NCBI GenBank assembly: GCA_036489025.1
Contig: DASXGN010000038.1
Location: forward strand, 279,299 to 343,298
From: Dryocola sp036489025
GTDB lineage: Bacteria; Pseudomonadota; Gammaproteobacteria; Enterobacterales; Enterobacteriaceae
Direction of reading: 5' to 3'
Length of the DNA: 64,000 bases
Part shown: one piece after another, positions 26,667 to 35,255 of the stretch
How the letters are laid out: the number at the start of each line of letters is the position of its first letter
Numbering within the stretch: the first letter of the stretch is position 1
Program-made: the position numbers and the translations under genes
Notes under the pieces: model-generated
The model's database searches: none
The model's input: only the letters and a program-made list of their open reading frames with translations
What the model was told of the DNA's origin: nothing

Positions 26667-27146
26667 TTATTGCCCTGCTAATTTTATAATTCTTGTATAA
26701 GCTTGACGTGAGACCGAACGACTCCAAAGATTATTGAAATAGTTTGTTATTTCAATCAATGAGTACTTGCCAGTCTTGTAAGTCTCTATAATTTCTTGTT
26801 TCTCTTTCTCCGTGAATCTAACGATAGCTCTACGAGCTTTTGCCTTTGCCATGTTTTCTTTTTGAGTAATCCACTGTAGGTTATTTACATCATTGTTTAG
26901 AGGATTCCCATCTATATGATCTACTACTAGCTTTAACAGTTGATTTCGTGGTATAAAGGTTTCTGCTACAAGACGATGTACTTCAATTACTTTAGTACCA
27001 TACCCTTTTACGGATAGTGTAACTTTATAGTAACCATTAGATTTACTTAAAGAATTTGTTAGTAACCTTTGAGTCTTTGTATTAAATACATCACCATCAG
27101 TACTTACGATGTAATTTCCATATTGCGTCTTTTCCCATTTTTTCAT
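26667..27146 (-). CDS. free-standing HNH homing endonuclease with NUMOD4 domain
   Basis: 159 residues. Residues 1-45 (WEKTQYGNYIVSTDGDVFNT) match the NUMOD4 DNA-binding module; 55-95 hold the HNH core (VHRLVAETFIPR...LVVDHIDGNPLNNDVNNLQW). The C-terminus is helical and may be a helix-turn-helix (SLIEITNYFNN). Such enzymes cut at a fixed site and copy themselves between phages. It is not inside an intron here. Confidence 0.85.
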   Translation of the reverse strand: MKKWEKTQYGNYIVSTDGDVFNTKTQRLLTNSLSKSNGYYKVTLSVKGYGTKVIEVHRLVAETFIPRNQLLKLVVDHIDGNPLNNDVNNLQWITQKENMAKAKARRAIVRFTEKEKQEIIETYKTGKYSLIEITNYFNNLWSRSVSRQAYTRIIKLAGQ

Positions 27147-27218
27147 ATTAACATCCTTTTAAAATAAACGCGTCAAATCCGTTGATCGCGTCACTCACAT
27201 CTTACAGGCCTGTGAGCA

Positions 27219-27386
27219 TTAGCCTTTTTTCAAAATAATGAATTGATTAAGTAAGAACTGAAAACCGCTTGCCAGTGTTTCACGCTCGCACACTCCACTC
27301 TTAGATAGTTCCTGTAACGCCTGAACTTGAGCATCAGTTAATCGCACAGTCACACAATTATTTTTTACATCCTTTTTGTTTTTCAT
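27219..27386 (-). CDS. small ribbon-helix-helix-like regulator
   Basis: 55 residues from ATG 27386 with AAGGA seven bases upstream. A short Lys/Asn-rich start is followed by NCVTVRLTDAQVQALQEL (a beta strand then helix A as in RHH/CopG-type repressors) and a second helix ending LLNQFIILKKG. A DNA-binding regulator of nearby genes is likely. Confidence 0.6.
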   Translation of the reverse strand: MKNKKDVKNNCVTVRLTDAQVQALQELSKSGVCERETLASGFQFLLNQFIILKKG

Positions 27387-27440
27387 TTAATTTTCCTTAT
27401 TTAATGATTTCGATTTCGTAGTAAATGCCAAGCAAAAGGA

Positions 27441-27459
27441 ACCCTACGAAGTAGGGTGT
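27441..27459. terminator. hairpin with flanking T-rich tracts
   Basis: ACCCTAC-TTC-GTAGGGT read on the minus strand, with TCCTTTT after it there and GTCTTTT after it on the plus strand. A weak bidirectional terminator. Confidence 0.4.
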
Positions 27460-27587
27460 CTTTTCAATGGAGGGATAGATATGTCACAATCTATATAGTA
27501 TTTATGAATTTCCTTCAAAACACGAGATATATGTTGAAGACATTGTAGTATTGAATTTAAATCATCTATCGGATACTTAAAATCCAT
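27444..27587 (-). CDS. possible 47-residue phage protein
   Basis: A short frame (MDFKYPIDDLNSILQCLQHI...) starting 12 bases after the stop of the 27600 gene, helical in its middle. Ribosome site weak (GTGAAAG). Kept as a candidate because it fills the gap between two genes and its codon use resembles its neighbours. Confidence 0.35.
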   Translation of the reverse strand: MDFKYPIDDLNSILQCLQHISRVLKEIHKYYIDCDISIPPLKRHPTS

Positions 27588-27599
27588 TCATTTTGACTT

Positions 27600-27869
27600 T
27601 CACATCTGGTAATCAAATATGTTATTCATAGTAAATTTCACTTCATCACCAAGTTTTAGATCATTACAAACAAGATTGTTAGCTACTGTACCCGTAAAGC
27701 GTTTACCTTCTACACTGGTAATTTCCACCCAGAAACGCTCATTGTTAGAGCAAACCTTTACATAATGTCCCGGCGTTAATAATGAAAGTTCATCGTAGCT
27801 GTAGACAAAAAATGACTCTGGGTGAAGGCGAGCCATTCGCTGAGCATTCATGAAATGTGATTTATTCAT
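27600..27869 (-). CDS. hypothetical small beta-barrel-like phage protein
   Basis: 89 residues; AGGAG seven bases before the ATG. The second half (PGHYVKVCSNNERFWVEITS, GTVANNLVCNDLKLGDEV) reads as a small beta-barrel like those of plasmid and phage accessory proteins. No known function. Confidence 0.6.
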   Translation of the reverse strand: MNKSHFMNAQRMARLHPESFFVYSYDELSLLTPGHYVKVCSNNERFWVEITSVEGKRFTGTVANNLVCNDLKLGDEVKFTMNNIFDYQM

Positions 27870-28062
27870 TTAGTTTCTCCTAATTATTTGTATTGGGTCA
27901 ATCCCATTTGAAATAGATTTCTATCTCACCAGCTAATATAGGATACGATTTCAAATCGTTTCACGAATTTTTAAATTCTTATTTTTGATAGATTGATAAA
28001 ACCTGAAGTACTTCGAATGTATGGCAGGAAATTTGGTACTTAGCACATATAATATACCATGT

Positions 28063-28242
28063 TTATTTTTCCCGTTTCAGGTAGTTCATTACCCATCGTC
28101 TTACAGTTGGGATCTTTAACGGTAATGTAATGATACATAGCACCATAAAGAACATTGAACAGACTATGTACATAGGAAATATAACTAAAATGTAAAGAAT
28201 AGCTGCAAGTACTTCTAAAGTAATTTTAACTAATAAATTCAT
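28063..28242 (-). CDS. small membrane protein
   Basis: 59 residues from the ATG at 28242 (MNLLVKITLEVL), behind GAGAGG. Nearly the whole N-terminal two thirds is hydrophobic (about 5-45), enough for one or two membrane helices, ending in a basic tail (RRWVMNYLKREK) that should stay in the cytoplasm. Function unknown. Confidence 0.5.
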   Translation of the reverse strand: MNLLVKITLEVLAAILYILVIFPMYIVCSMFFMVLCIITLPLKIPTVRRWVMNYLKREK

Positions 28243-28365
28243 ACACCCTCTCAAGTACGTTATTTATATTATTTAGCACTGAGAGGGGAAAAAGCTTTAA
28301 ATTATTTCAGGAAAAAACCTGTAGTCGCTATCGAGGTTGTATATTCAATTAGCACATTCGAAATA

Positions 28366-30144
28366 TCACAGATCGATCATATTCAATTCTGCTGTCTGCC
28401 TTAATACCTCACTGAATTGAGCACTCATCCAATCCGATAAATTTTGGTCTAAGTTATATAACTCAACATAGCTTTTGAGAATAGCATAGTCTTCAATCTT
28501 CACAGCTTCAGGGATATCAAGAGTAATCAATTCTTTGGCAACTTCTATAGTAAATGATGAAGTACTGTATAGTACCGCATTGTCTGTTTTCTTTATGTAA
28601 ACCGCTATTACTTTTGACAAATCCTTACTACAGAACAAAACATGTTTCTGTTCAGTACCAATATAGTTAATTTCAAAGGCATACATTGTGTCAAGCAAAT
28701 CATATCGGGCACATGTGATTGTGCTTATCGTTTTAGTTAAGAGAGTATATACATTTTGTCTTAAATCTATATTCTCTTGATTTTGAATTTCATTAATATC
28801 AGCGACAATAGATACATCCGGTATCTCTACATAACCTTCAACATTTGCTATTTTTTCTTCTAAAACTCGCAGTTCACTTCTTTTGTTAGTAATTACCCGA
28901 GACAGATGCACAACAAGATCATCATCTGCTTTCTCCAATTCTTTTTGTGCCTCCTCAATTTTTGAAATCAAAATCGAAGATTCTATCTTCAATTCATTGA
29001 GAATCCGTAAATCAGGTGTGCTTTCACTTTTCAACTTAGTCCAGTCAACATTACGTATGTGCTCAAGAAGCAATCTTTCTGCCTCTTTATATCTAATTAA
29101 TTTTGCCTCAGTGCATTTTATTGTTTTACTTCTTTCAGCAATACAACGTAGATACAACTGACTGGAAGTCATGGTTTGAACAATCATACCATTACCACAG
29201 TATTTACACTTAGCCACCCCATTAAACAATGAACGCATCATACTTCCAGATTTTTTACGTTGCCGAGTTTTATTGTTTAATAATGTCTGTGCCTGCTCAA
29301 ATAAAATGGGATCAATTACTATAGGATAATGACGTTCCTTACCAAGAAAACCGACTAAACGTTTGTTCCTTAGCAAATGATAAAATTTATTAGTACTCCA
29401 ACCATTCTTATTGATAAAGCGTTTATTCTCATTCATTTTGTTAATAATTGCAGTCGCTCCATGACCTTCTACAAATGCTCTGAAAACTTCATTAAGTATT
29501 TCAACTTTTTCTTCAATGACAATGTAAGTTTGCCTGTCATCACTTAGTGCCAGCCATTCTGGAGTGTTGTTATTGATTGCAATACCATCTTCTAAAGATT
29601 TACGTTTACGATTAGCCCATGACCTCTTACTAATTTTACTTTTTCTTTCCGACTCCGCATATGCTCTTTCGATTGACACGGTTAACTTGTTTAGAGACTT
29701 TTTTACTTTTCGGCTAAAAATTTCATTAGTGTCAACTTCTAAAATATCAATGCCATTCAGGATAAGGTTATTGAACTCTTGGATAGCCAAGTACTCTTCC
29801 ATCCTTGTGAACCTGTCTACGTTCTCAATGATAAGTAAACCGCTGGAAATTTCACCATCCAGTATTTTTTGTCGGTACTGTCCTAACTGGCCTTTTGTGA
29901 AGTTGAATCCGTGGTAAGCAGACTTTCCGGCGTCCTCAAGAATCTCGTAATTTTCCCTGTCTATTTCATAACCAAGTTCATCAGGTACTTTGAAATCCTC
30001 AAGGAACGCTTTTACAGCATCTTGCTGCCTTCGCAATCCGTAACCGTCAATCTGAATGAGTGATGAAACGCGGCAGTAGATGGTGACTTTTACAAGGGGT
30101 TTGACGCTCGTAGAATCGCCGTCTATAGATTGAATCATGTCCAT
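28366..30144 (-). CDS. large serine recombinase (phage integrase)
   Basis: 592 residues. Catalytic serine in VTIYCRVSSLIQ (about residue 28) within a resolvase domain that includes RRQQDAV and ENVDRFTR; then a recombinase domain (about 190-290), a zinc ribbon (CKYCGNGMIVQ...CIAERSKTIKC, about 315-345) and a coiled coil (about 385-440). Integrates and, with a directionality factor, excises the phage. The ATG at 30144 lies next to the phage-host junction and has no strong ribosome site; ATG 30138 is an alternative start. Confidence 0.9.
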   Translation of the reverse strand: MDMIQSIDGDSTSVKPLVKVTIYCRVSSLIQIDGYGLRRQQDAVKAFLEDFKVPDELGYEIDRENYEILEDAGKSAYHGFNFTKGQLGQYRQKILDGEISSGLLIIENVDRFTRMEEYLAIQEFNNLILNGIDILEVDTNEIFSRKVKKSLNKLTVSIERAYAESERKSKISKRSWANRKRKSLEDGIAINNNTPEWLALSDDRQTYIVIEEKVEILNEVFRAFVEGHGATAIINKMNENKRFINKNGWSTNKFYHLLRNKRLVGFLGKERHYPIVIDPILFEQAQTLLNNKTRQRKKSGSMMRSLFNGVAKCKYCGNGMIVQTMTSSQLYLRCIAERSKTIKCTEAKLIRYKEAERLLLEHIRNVDWTKLKSESTPDLRILNELKIESSILISKIEEAQKELEKADDDLVVHLSRVITNKRSELRVLEEKIANVEGYVEIPDVSIVADINEIQNQENIDLRQNVYTLLTKTISTITCARYDLLDTMYAFEINYIGTEQKHVLFCSKDLSKVIAVYIKKTDNAVLYSTSSFTIEVAKELITLDIPEAVKIEDYAILKSYVELYNLDQNLSDWMSAQFSEVLRQTAELNMIDL

Positions 30145-30168
30145 TCTTGTCTCTCAGCTCTGGAGAAA
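30144..30168. other. probable attachment-site junction upstream of msyB
   Basis: The recombinase gene starts at 30144 on the minus strand and the msyB ribosome site GGAG lies at 30162-30165 on the plus strand, leaving about 20 bp for the phage-host boundary. Large serine recombinases use a very short core, so the exact crossover cannot be read without the left end. Confidence 0.5.
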
Positions 30169-30171
30169 ATG

Positions 30172-30561
30172 ATGCCTCACAATACCATGTATTTTTATGC
30201 AACGCTTGAAGAAGCCATTGATGCCGCACGAGAACTGTTCCTCGCCGACAACCCGGATGTGGATGAAGAAACCGCCAGCGTGCAGCAGCTGAATATCCAG
30301 AAATACATCCTGCAGGATGGCGATACCATGTGGCAGGCAGAATTCTATACCGACGACAGCGAAGGCGGCGAGGGTCTGCCCATGCTGAGCGGTGAAGCCG
30401 CACAGAGCGTTTTTGACGGCGATTACGAAGAGATTGAGCTGCGTCAGGAATGGCTGGAAGAAAATACCCTGCACGAATGGGACGAGGGGGAATTTCAGCT
30501 GGAGCCACCTCTGGATACCGAAGAGGGCCAGGCCGCAGCCGATGAATGGGATGAGCGATAA
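30172..30561 (+). CDS. msyB: acidic protein MsyB
   Basis: 129 residues, strongly acidic, with the characteristic ATLEEAIDAARE start and LPMLSGEAAQSVFDGDYEEI core of E. coli MsyB, a multicopy suppressor of secY/secA defects. GGAG lies six bases upstream of ATG 30172; E. coli length (124) corresponds to the downstream ATG at 30187, so the N-terminus has about five extra residues. The prophage ends immediately upstream, so the native promoter has been displaced. Convergent with yceK, 10 bp apart. Confidence 0.93.
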   Translation: MPHNTMYFYATLEEAIDAARELFLADNPDVDEETASVQQLNIQKYILQDGDTMWQAEFYTDDSEGGEGLPMLSGEAAQSVFDGDYEEIELRQEWLEENTLHEWDEGEFQLEPPLDTEEGQAAADEWDER

Positions 30562-30571
30562 GCGCCGGGCG

Positions 30572-30802
30572 CTACTCGTAAGGGCCGTGGCTGGCGTCGA
30601 GCGGCAGCAGAAGCGTGTCAAAGACCAGCGAAAAGGGTAAATCCAGCACCGTGATGTAGCGCCACGCGCTGTCCCGCATGTCCCACTGCACGCCGGGGTA
30701 ATACTGATTACCGTGTCCCTGCCCCGGCACCGCCCGGCTGATAATGCTGCCGCAGCCGCTCAGCGCGCAGGCCATGGTGATTACCGCAATTGCCTTAAAC
30801 AA
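30572..30802 (-). CDS. yceK: outer membrane lipoprotein YceK
   Basis: 76 residues from a TTG start (30802) with AGGAG seven bases upstream; the longer frame to 30883 overlaps the opgGH terminator and is unlikely. Lipobox LSGC at about residues 14-17, then the conserved GQGHGNQYYPGVQWD and SLVFDTLLLPLD. Role not established; E. coli YceK is about 75 residues. Confidence 0.88.
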   Translation of the reverse strand: MFKAIAVITMACALSGCGSIISRAVPGQGHGNQYYPGVQWDMRDSAWRYITVLDLPFSLVFDTLLLPLDASHGPYE

Positions 30803-30855
30803 CTTTTCTCTCCTGTCAGATTCTGCCTGAGTATAGCTTTCAGCCCTCCCCGCGC

Positions 30856-30884
30856 AAAAAAATGCCGACCCTGAGGTCGGCATT
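30856..30884 (-). terminator. rho-independent terminator of opgGH
   Basis: Minus-strand stem AATGCCGACC / GGTCGGCATT with a four-base loop, followed by six T residues, 18 bp after the opgH stop. Confidence 0.88.
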
Positions 30885-30901
30885 CTTACGCTGCTTACCC
30901 T

Positions 30902-33433
30902 TTACTTAACGGGCAAAGCCTGCGGATTGAGCTGCACCGTTTTGTAGCTGTCCACCCAGGAAGAATAGCGATCCGGGTTGGACCATACGCGATAGTGCAT
31001 ACGCGCCATCGTCACCGGGTCGCTCAACAGCACCAGACGGCGGTCGCGATTAAGTTTGTCCGGCGTTTCATTCAGCGCCTGCTCAACGTGGCGGTCGCGG
31101 GCAATCTCCAGCACTTTACTGGCGCGGTGACGAGCCGTGGCCATCGCCGTGGTCAGGGCGTTAAACGACGGATTAAATACCGCGTGCATAAAGCCATCGT
31201 CCAGCGTACGGCTGCGGTTCAGCTTCAGGTAGTTATCGGTATCCACCAGCACCTGCGGAGGAGAATACTCTTCCGGGATCAGGAACAGCTTCCAGCGTTT
31301 GGTGCGCAGGCCTATCGTTGCACGGCTGGAAATCACCGACACGAACGGCGAGAGAATCAGCGAGAACACGATTGGCGCCAGCCAGAACAGGAAACGCAGA
31401 TCCAGCCACGCCATGCCAACCGCCCACACCAGGCCGAGCAACAGCTGCGAACCGTGACGCATAAACGCTTCGCCCCATGGGGTAGAATCGTCATCGCGCT
31501 GCGGCGAGTTCCAGACCACTTCCCAGCCGAGGAACGCGCTGACCACGAACACGGTGTGGAACAGCATGCGCACCGGCGCCAGCAGCACCGAGAACAGCAC
31601 TTCCAGCAGCAGAGAAAGCGTCACGCGCAGGAAGCCGCCGTACTCTTTCGAGCCTTTGCACCAGATGAGGATAATGCTCAGCAGCTTAGGCAGGAACAGC
31701 AGCACCATGGTCGAGGCAAACAGCGCAATCGCCAGCTCCGGACGCCACTGCGGCCACACCGGGAACAGCTGACGGGGCTGCAGGAAGTACTGCGGCTCCG
31801 TCAGGGCATGCACCACCTGCAAGGCGGTGGACAGCGCCAGGAACATAAACCACAGCGGCGCGGACAGATAGGACATAACGCCCGTCAGGAACACCGCACG
31901 GTGAACCGGATGCATCCCTTTCACAAGGAACAGACGGAAGTTCATCAGGTTGCCGTGGCACCAGCGGCGGTCGCGTTTTAGCTCGTCCAGCAGGTTTGGC
32001 GGCAGCTCTTCATAAGAGCCCGGCAGATCGTAGGCGATCCACACGCCCCAACCCGCCCGGCGCATCAGCGCGGCTTCCACAAAGTCGTGAGACAAAATGG
32101 AGCCGGCAAACGACCCTTCACCCGGCAGCGGCGCAAGCGCGCAGTGCTCGATGAACGGCTTCACGCGGATAATGGCGTTGTGGCCCCAGTAGTGCGACTC
32201 ACCGAGCTGCCAGAAGTGCAGACCCGCCGTAAACAGCGGCCCGTAAACGCGAGTCGCAAACTGCTGGCAGCGCGCGTACAGGGTATCCATGCCGGAGGCC
32301 TTCGGGGAAGACTGGATGATCCCGGCGTTCGGGTTCGCTTCCATCAGGCGCACAAGGTTGGTCAGACACTCACCGCTCATCACGGAGTCCGCGTCCAGCA
32401 CCACCATGTAACTGTACTGGTTGCCCCAGCGACGGCAGAAGTCATCGATGTTGCCGCTTTTACGTTTCACACGACGACGGCGACGACGGTAGAAGATCTG
32501 CCCTTCGCCCTGCACTTCGGCTATCAGCTCCATCCACGCTTTTTGCTCGGCCACGCAGATATCCGGGTTGTAGCTGTCGCTTAAGATGTAGACGTCGAAG
32601 TGCTGCTGCTGCCCGGTGGCTTTCACCGACTCCCAGGTAGCGCGCAGACCGGCAAATACGCGATCCACGTCTTCGTTACAGATAGGCATAATCAGCGCGG
32701 TGCGGTGCTCCGGGTTGATCGGCTCATCCCCAACGGTCGAGGCGGAAATACTGTATTTGTCTTTGCCCATCAGCAGCTGCAAGAAGCCCATCAGCGCGGT
32801 CCAGAAACCGGCGGAGACCCAGCAGAACAGAATGGCGAAGAGGATCAGAATGCCGCTTTGCAGCACGTACGGCAGCAGCTGCATGAAAGACACCCACAGA
32901 TCCTGACCGACCATATCGGCAGGATTGATCAGCGCCCAGCCCTGGTAAGGCAGAATGGTTTTCATGTACCAGGTCGCCACAACGGTCTGCGCCAGCGTGA
33001 GGATCAGCAGGGTGTAGCGACGGATTGTCCCGACGGTACGCCATTTCTGCTCGGCCTCGGCCTCTTCCTTCGACAGATAACGCGGGTTAACTTCGCGCCC
33101 GCGCAGCCTGTCCCAGAAACGCCCAATCGGGTTGGTGCGCCACGGGTCCGGGAACATGGAAGCGCGCGTAGCTTTCGGCATCGCCTGTAGCTGAGTGCGC
33201 CCTTCTTCATCTTCAATCAGCTGCTTGCCGCCCAGCGAGCCGGGCCAGCTGGCTTGCAGACGTGCTTTAACGGACGCCAGCGGTGAGTCATCGGCGCGAT
33301 CGTAGCGGTGCCCCTGCGCGTCCAGCGCTTCATGCACCGCCTGCAGATCAGCCTTCGGTAGCCCCGCTTTCTGCTCGGCAGGCAGCGGGAGCGCCTCAAT
33401 ATAGTCAGGCGCGGTATCGGTAGACTTATTCAT
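30902..33433 (-). CDS. opgH: glucans biosynthesis glucosyltransferase OpgH
   Basis: 843 residues, close to E. coli OpgH (847). Inner-membrane family 2 glycosyltransferase that builds the beta-1,2 backbone of osmoregulated periplasmic glucans from UDP-glucose. Several membrane segments flank a cytoplasmic catalytic domain with DADSVM (about residue 345) and a QRRW-type motif seen as RRWCHGN (about 485). In E. coli its N-terminus also binds FtsZ. It overlaps opgG by eight bases. Confidence 0.97.
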   Translation of the reverse strand: MNKSTDTAPDYIEALPLPAEQKAGLPKADLQAVHEALDAQGHRYDRADDSPLASVKARLQASWPGSLGGKQLIEDEEGRTQLQAMPKATRASMFPDPWRTNPIGRFWDRLRGREVNPRYLSKEEAEAEQKWRTVGTIRRYTLLILTLAQTVVATWYMKTILPYQGWALINPADMVGQDLWVSFMQLLPYVLQSGILILFAILFCWVSAGFWTALMGFLQLLMGKDKYSISASTVGDEPINPEHRTALIMPICNEDVDRVFAGLRATWESVKATGQQQHFDVYILSDSYNPDICVAEQKAWMELIAEVQGEGQIFYRRRRRRVKRKSGNIDDFCRRWGNQYSYMVVLDADSVMSGECLTNLVRLMEANPNAGIIQSSPKASGMDTLYARCQQFATRVYGPLFTAGLHFWQLGESHYWGHNAIIRVKPFIEHCALAPLPGEGSFAGSILSHDFVEAALMRRAGWGVWIAYDLPGSYEELPPNLLDELKRDRRWCHGNLMNFRLFLVKGMHPVHRAVFLTGVMSYLSAPLWFMFLALSTALQVVHALTEPQYFLQPRQLFPVWPQWRPELAIALFASTMVLLFLPKLLSIILIWCKGSKEYGGFLRVTLSLLLEVLFSVLLAPVRMLFHTVFVVSAFLGWEVVWNSPQRDDDSTPWGEAFMRHGSQLLLGLVWAVGMAWLDLRFLFWLAPIVFSLILSPFVSVISSRATIGLRTKRWKLFLIPEEYSPPQVLVDTDNYLKLNRSRTLDDGFMHAVFNPSFNALTTAMATARHRASKVLEIARDRHVEQALNETPDKLNRDRRLVLLSDPVTMARMHYRVWSNPDRYSSWVDSYKTVQLNPQALPVK

Positions 33434-34979
33434 TAGCAGGTAACTGATAGCTCCAGGTTTCGCTCACGGTCTGATCGCCATTGACCAGCGCCGCACGCAT
33501 TTCTGTCGGCTTCTTATCGTCTTTCACCTTCAGACGCATCGTTAAACGCCAGCCTTTAGTGACCGGGTTGTAACGCACCTGGCTGTCAACGATTTCACCG
33601 TTGTCGCCGATGCTGGTCTGAGCGGTAATCGGGGTATCCTGCGGCAGCTTTTTCATATCTGCGCCGGTGTAATCCACGACGAAGGCAATGGTGCCGTCCG
33701 GCTGACGAATCAGGTTCGACTGCTTGACATCGCCCGTTGAGCGACGAGTCTGAGAAACATACGCGTTATCCGGCGCATGCATTTTGTCTTCGTCGCGGCT
33801 GAAGGTGATGGTGTACTTGAAGTTCATCTCTTTGCCCGGTTCCGGCAGCTGATCCGGCGTCCAGTAGGCCACGATGTTGTCGTTGGTTTCGTCGTTGGTC
33901 GGGATTTCTACCAGCTCAACGCGGCCCTTGCCCCAATCGCCCTGCGGCGCAATCCACGCGCTTGGACGTTGATCATAGCGATCGTCCAGGTCCTCAAAGC
34001 GTGAGAACTGACGGCCGCGCTGCAGCAGACCAAAGCCTACCGGGTTTTCGGTCGCAAAGGAGCTGACGGCCAGGTGTTTTGGATTGTTCAGCGGACGCCA
34101 GATCCACTCGCCGTTGCCGGCGTGGATAGACAGACCGTTAGAATCGTGAAGCTCCGGGCGGAAGTTGGTGGTAGGGGAAGGTTGGTTCGGCCCGAACAGG
34201 AACATGCTGGTCAGCGGTGCCACGCCCAGCTTGCCCACTTTGTCGCGCAGGTAAACTTTAGACTGCACGTTAACCACGGTGTCGCGCCCAGGGGTAATCA
34301 CGAAGCGATAGGCACCCGTGGCGCGTGGGGAATCCAGCAGCGCGTAAAGCGTCAGCGTTTTCTCATTAGCTTTTGGACGCTCAATCCAGTACTCGCGGAA
34401 GCGTGGGAATTCTTCGCCTGACGGCAGAGCGGTATCGATAGCAAGGCCGCGCGCGGACAGGCCATAAACCTGACCTGAGCCAATAACGCGGAAGTAACTC
34501 GCCCCGAGCATGCTGACAATTTCGTCGTTCTTATCTTTGCTATTGATCGGATAGAGCACTTTGAACCCGGCAAAGCCGAGATCTTTCACGGTGTCTTTAT
34601 CGTGTTTAACATCCCCGAAATTGAAATAGTCCGGGTTGTATTTGATCTTGTGGACAGCGGTCGCGGTCACTTCATTGATGGCTACCGGCGTGTCGAAGTA
34701 CATGCCCTGATGGTAGAATTCAAGCTTAAATGGGGTCTTTAACTTGCTCCAGTAGGCTTTGTCATGGTTGAACTGGATCTGCTGATAGTCCGCATATTTC
34801 ATATCGCGAAACTGCGAAGGCAGATTGCTTTTCGGTGCTTCGTAGCTTTTGCCCGCTAATGTTTTCGCCTGTTTTGCGACATCATCGATAGTGAAGGCCC
34901 AAACCGTGGTGGTATAAAGGGACAACATCACTGCAACGCCCAGCCCACACATTTTCATCATTTTTGGTTTATGTTTCAT
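33426..34979 (-). CDS. opgG: periplasmic glucans biosynthesis protein OpgG
   Basis: 517 residues from ATG 34979 (MKHKPKMMKM), the start used in E. coli; an ATG four codons upstream is less likely. Cleavable signal peptide ending near VWA. Almost every block of E. coli OpgG is recognisable (FRDMKYADYQQIQFNHDKAY, LLDSPRATGAYRF). Acts in the periplasm on the glucan backbone, probably adding or trimming branches. First gene of opgGH, divergent from opgC. Confidence 0.97.
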   Translation of the reverse strand: MKHKPKMMKMCGLGVAVMLSLYTTTVWAFTIDDVAKQAKTLAGKSYEAPKSNLPSQFRDMKYADYQQIQFNHDKAYWSKLKTPFKLEFYHQGMYFDTPVAINEVTATAVHKIKYNPDYFNFGDVKHDKDTVKDLGFAGFKVLYPINSKDKNDEIVSMLGASYFRVIGSGQVYGLSARGLAIDTALPSGEEFPRFREYWIERPKANEKTLTLYALLDSPRATGAYRFVITPGRDTVVNVQSKVYLRDKVGKLGVAPLTSMFLFGPNQPSPTTNFRPELHDSNGLSIHAGNGEWIWRPLNNPKHLAVSSFATENPVGFGLLQRGRQFSRFEDLDDRYDQRPSAWIAPQGDWGKGRVELVEIPTNDETNDNIVAYWTPDQLPEPGKEMNFKYTITFSRDEDKMHAPDNAYVSQTRRSTGDVKQSNLIRQPDGTIAFVVDYTGADMKKLPQDTPITAQTSIGDNGEIVDSQVRYNPVTKGWRLTMRLKVKDDKKPTEMRAALVNGDQTVSETWSYQLPANE

Positions 34980-35255
34980 ATTAACCAGCACATCCCCCTT
35001 TGTGTGCTTAAATCAATCCAATCCATTTTAATGGAAACTTCTGCTTTCCGACAACCAAATACCCGCATTGTTCAGCGCGCTGGCTCAGGCTTTAAGCAAA
35101 AAAAGACAACTGCTTACGCTTTCGGACTCCCTCGTGCAGACAGAATGTCACGGTTAGTGTAGGGTTGCCACGGAATTGATACCGTACGGGACTTCGAGCC
35201 TATTGGGATAAGTTCTTAAGGATAAGACGATTAGTCCGATTATGTCTGGAGTATT

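Larger units (their letters stand above)
1..30150. mobile_element. lambda-like siphophage prophage, right part, ending at msyB
   Basis: A contiguous AT-rich block with head, tail, accessory and integration genes. The late operon is on the minus strand in lambda-like order, from small terminase at 19.1 kb down to tail-tip genes at the left edge, so the element continues to the left. The right end is placed between the start of the serine recombinase gene (30144) and the ribosome binding site of the host gene msyB (about 30160). Codon and base use change abruptly there, and AGTACT hexamers, frequent throughout the block, become rare. No lysis genes or immunity repressor are visible; they may lie outside the window. 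Confidence 0.95.

Noticed and set aside
1..30144. Reassignment of TAG to sense throughout the prophage
   Set aside because: Head and tail genes contain no in-frame TAG, and TAG also serves as a normal terminator at 22865 and 25291 without long open frames beyond.
30995..33190. Long plus-strand frames over opgH
   Set aside because: Antisense shadows of a GC-rich gene; His/Gln/Arg-rich translation with no domain.
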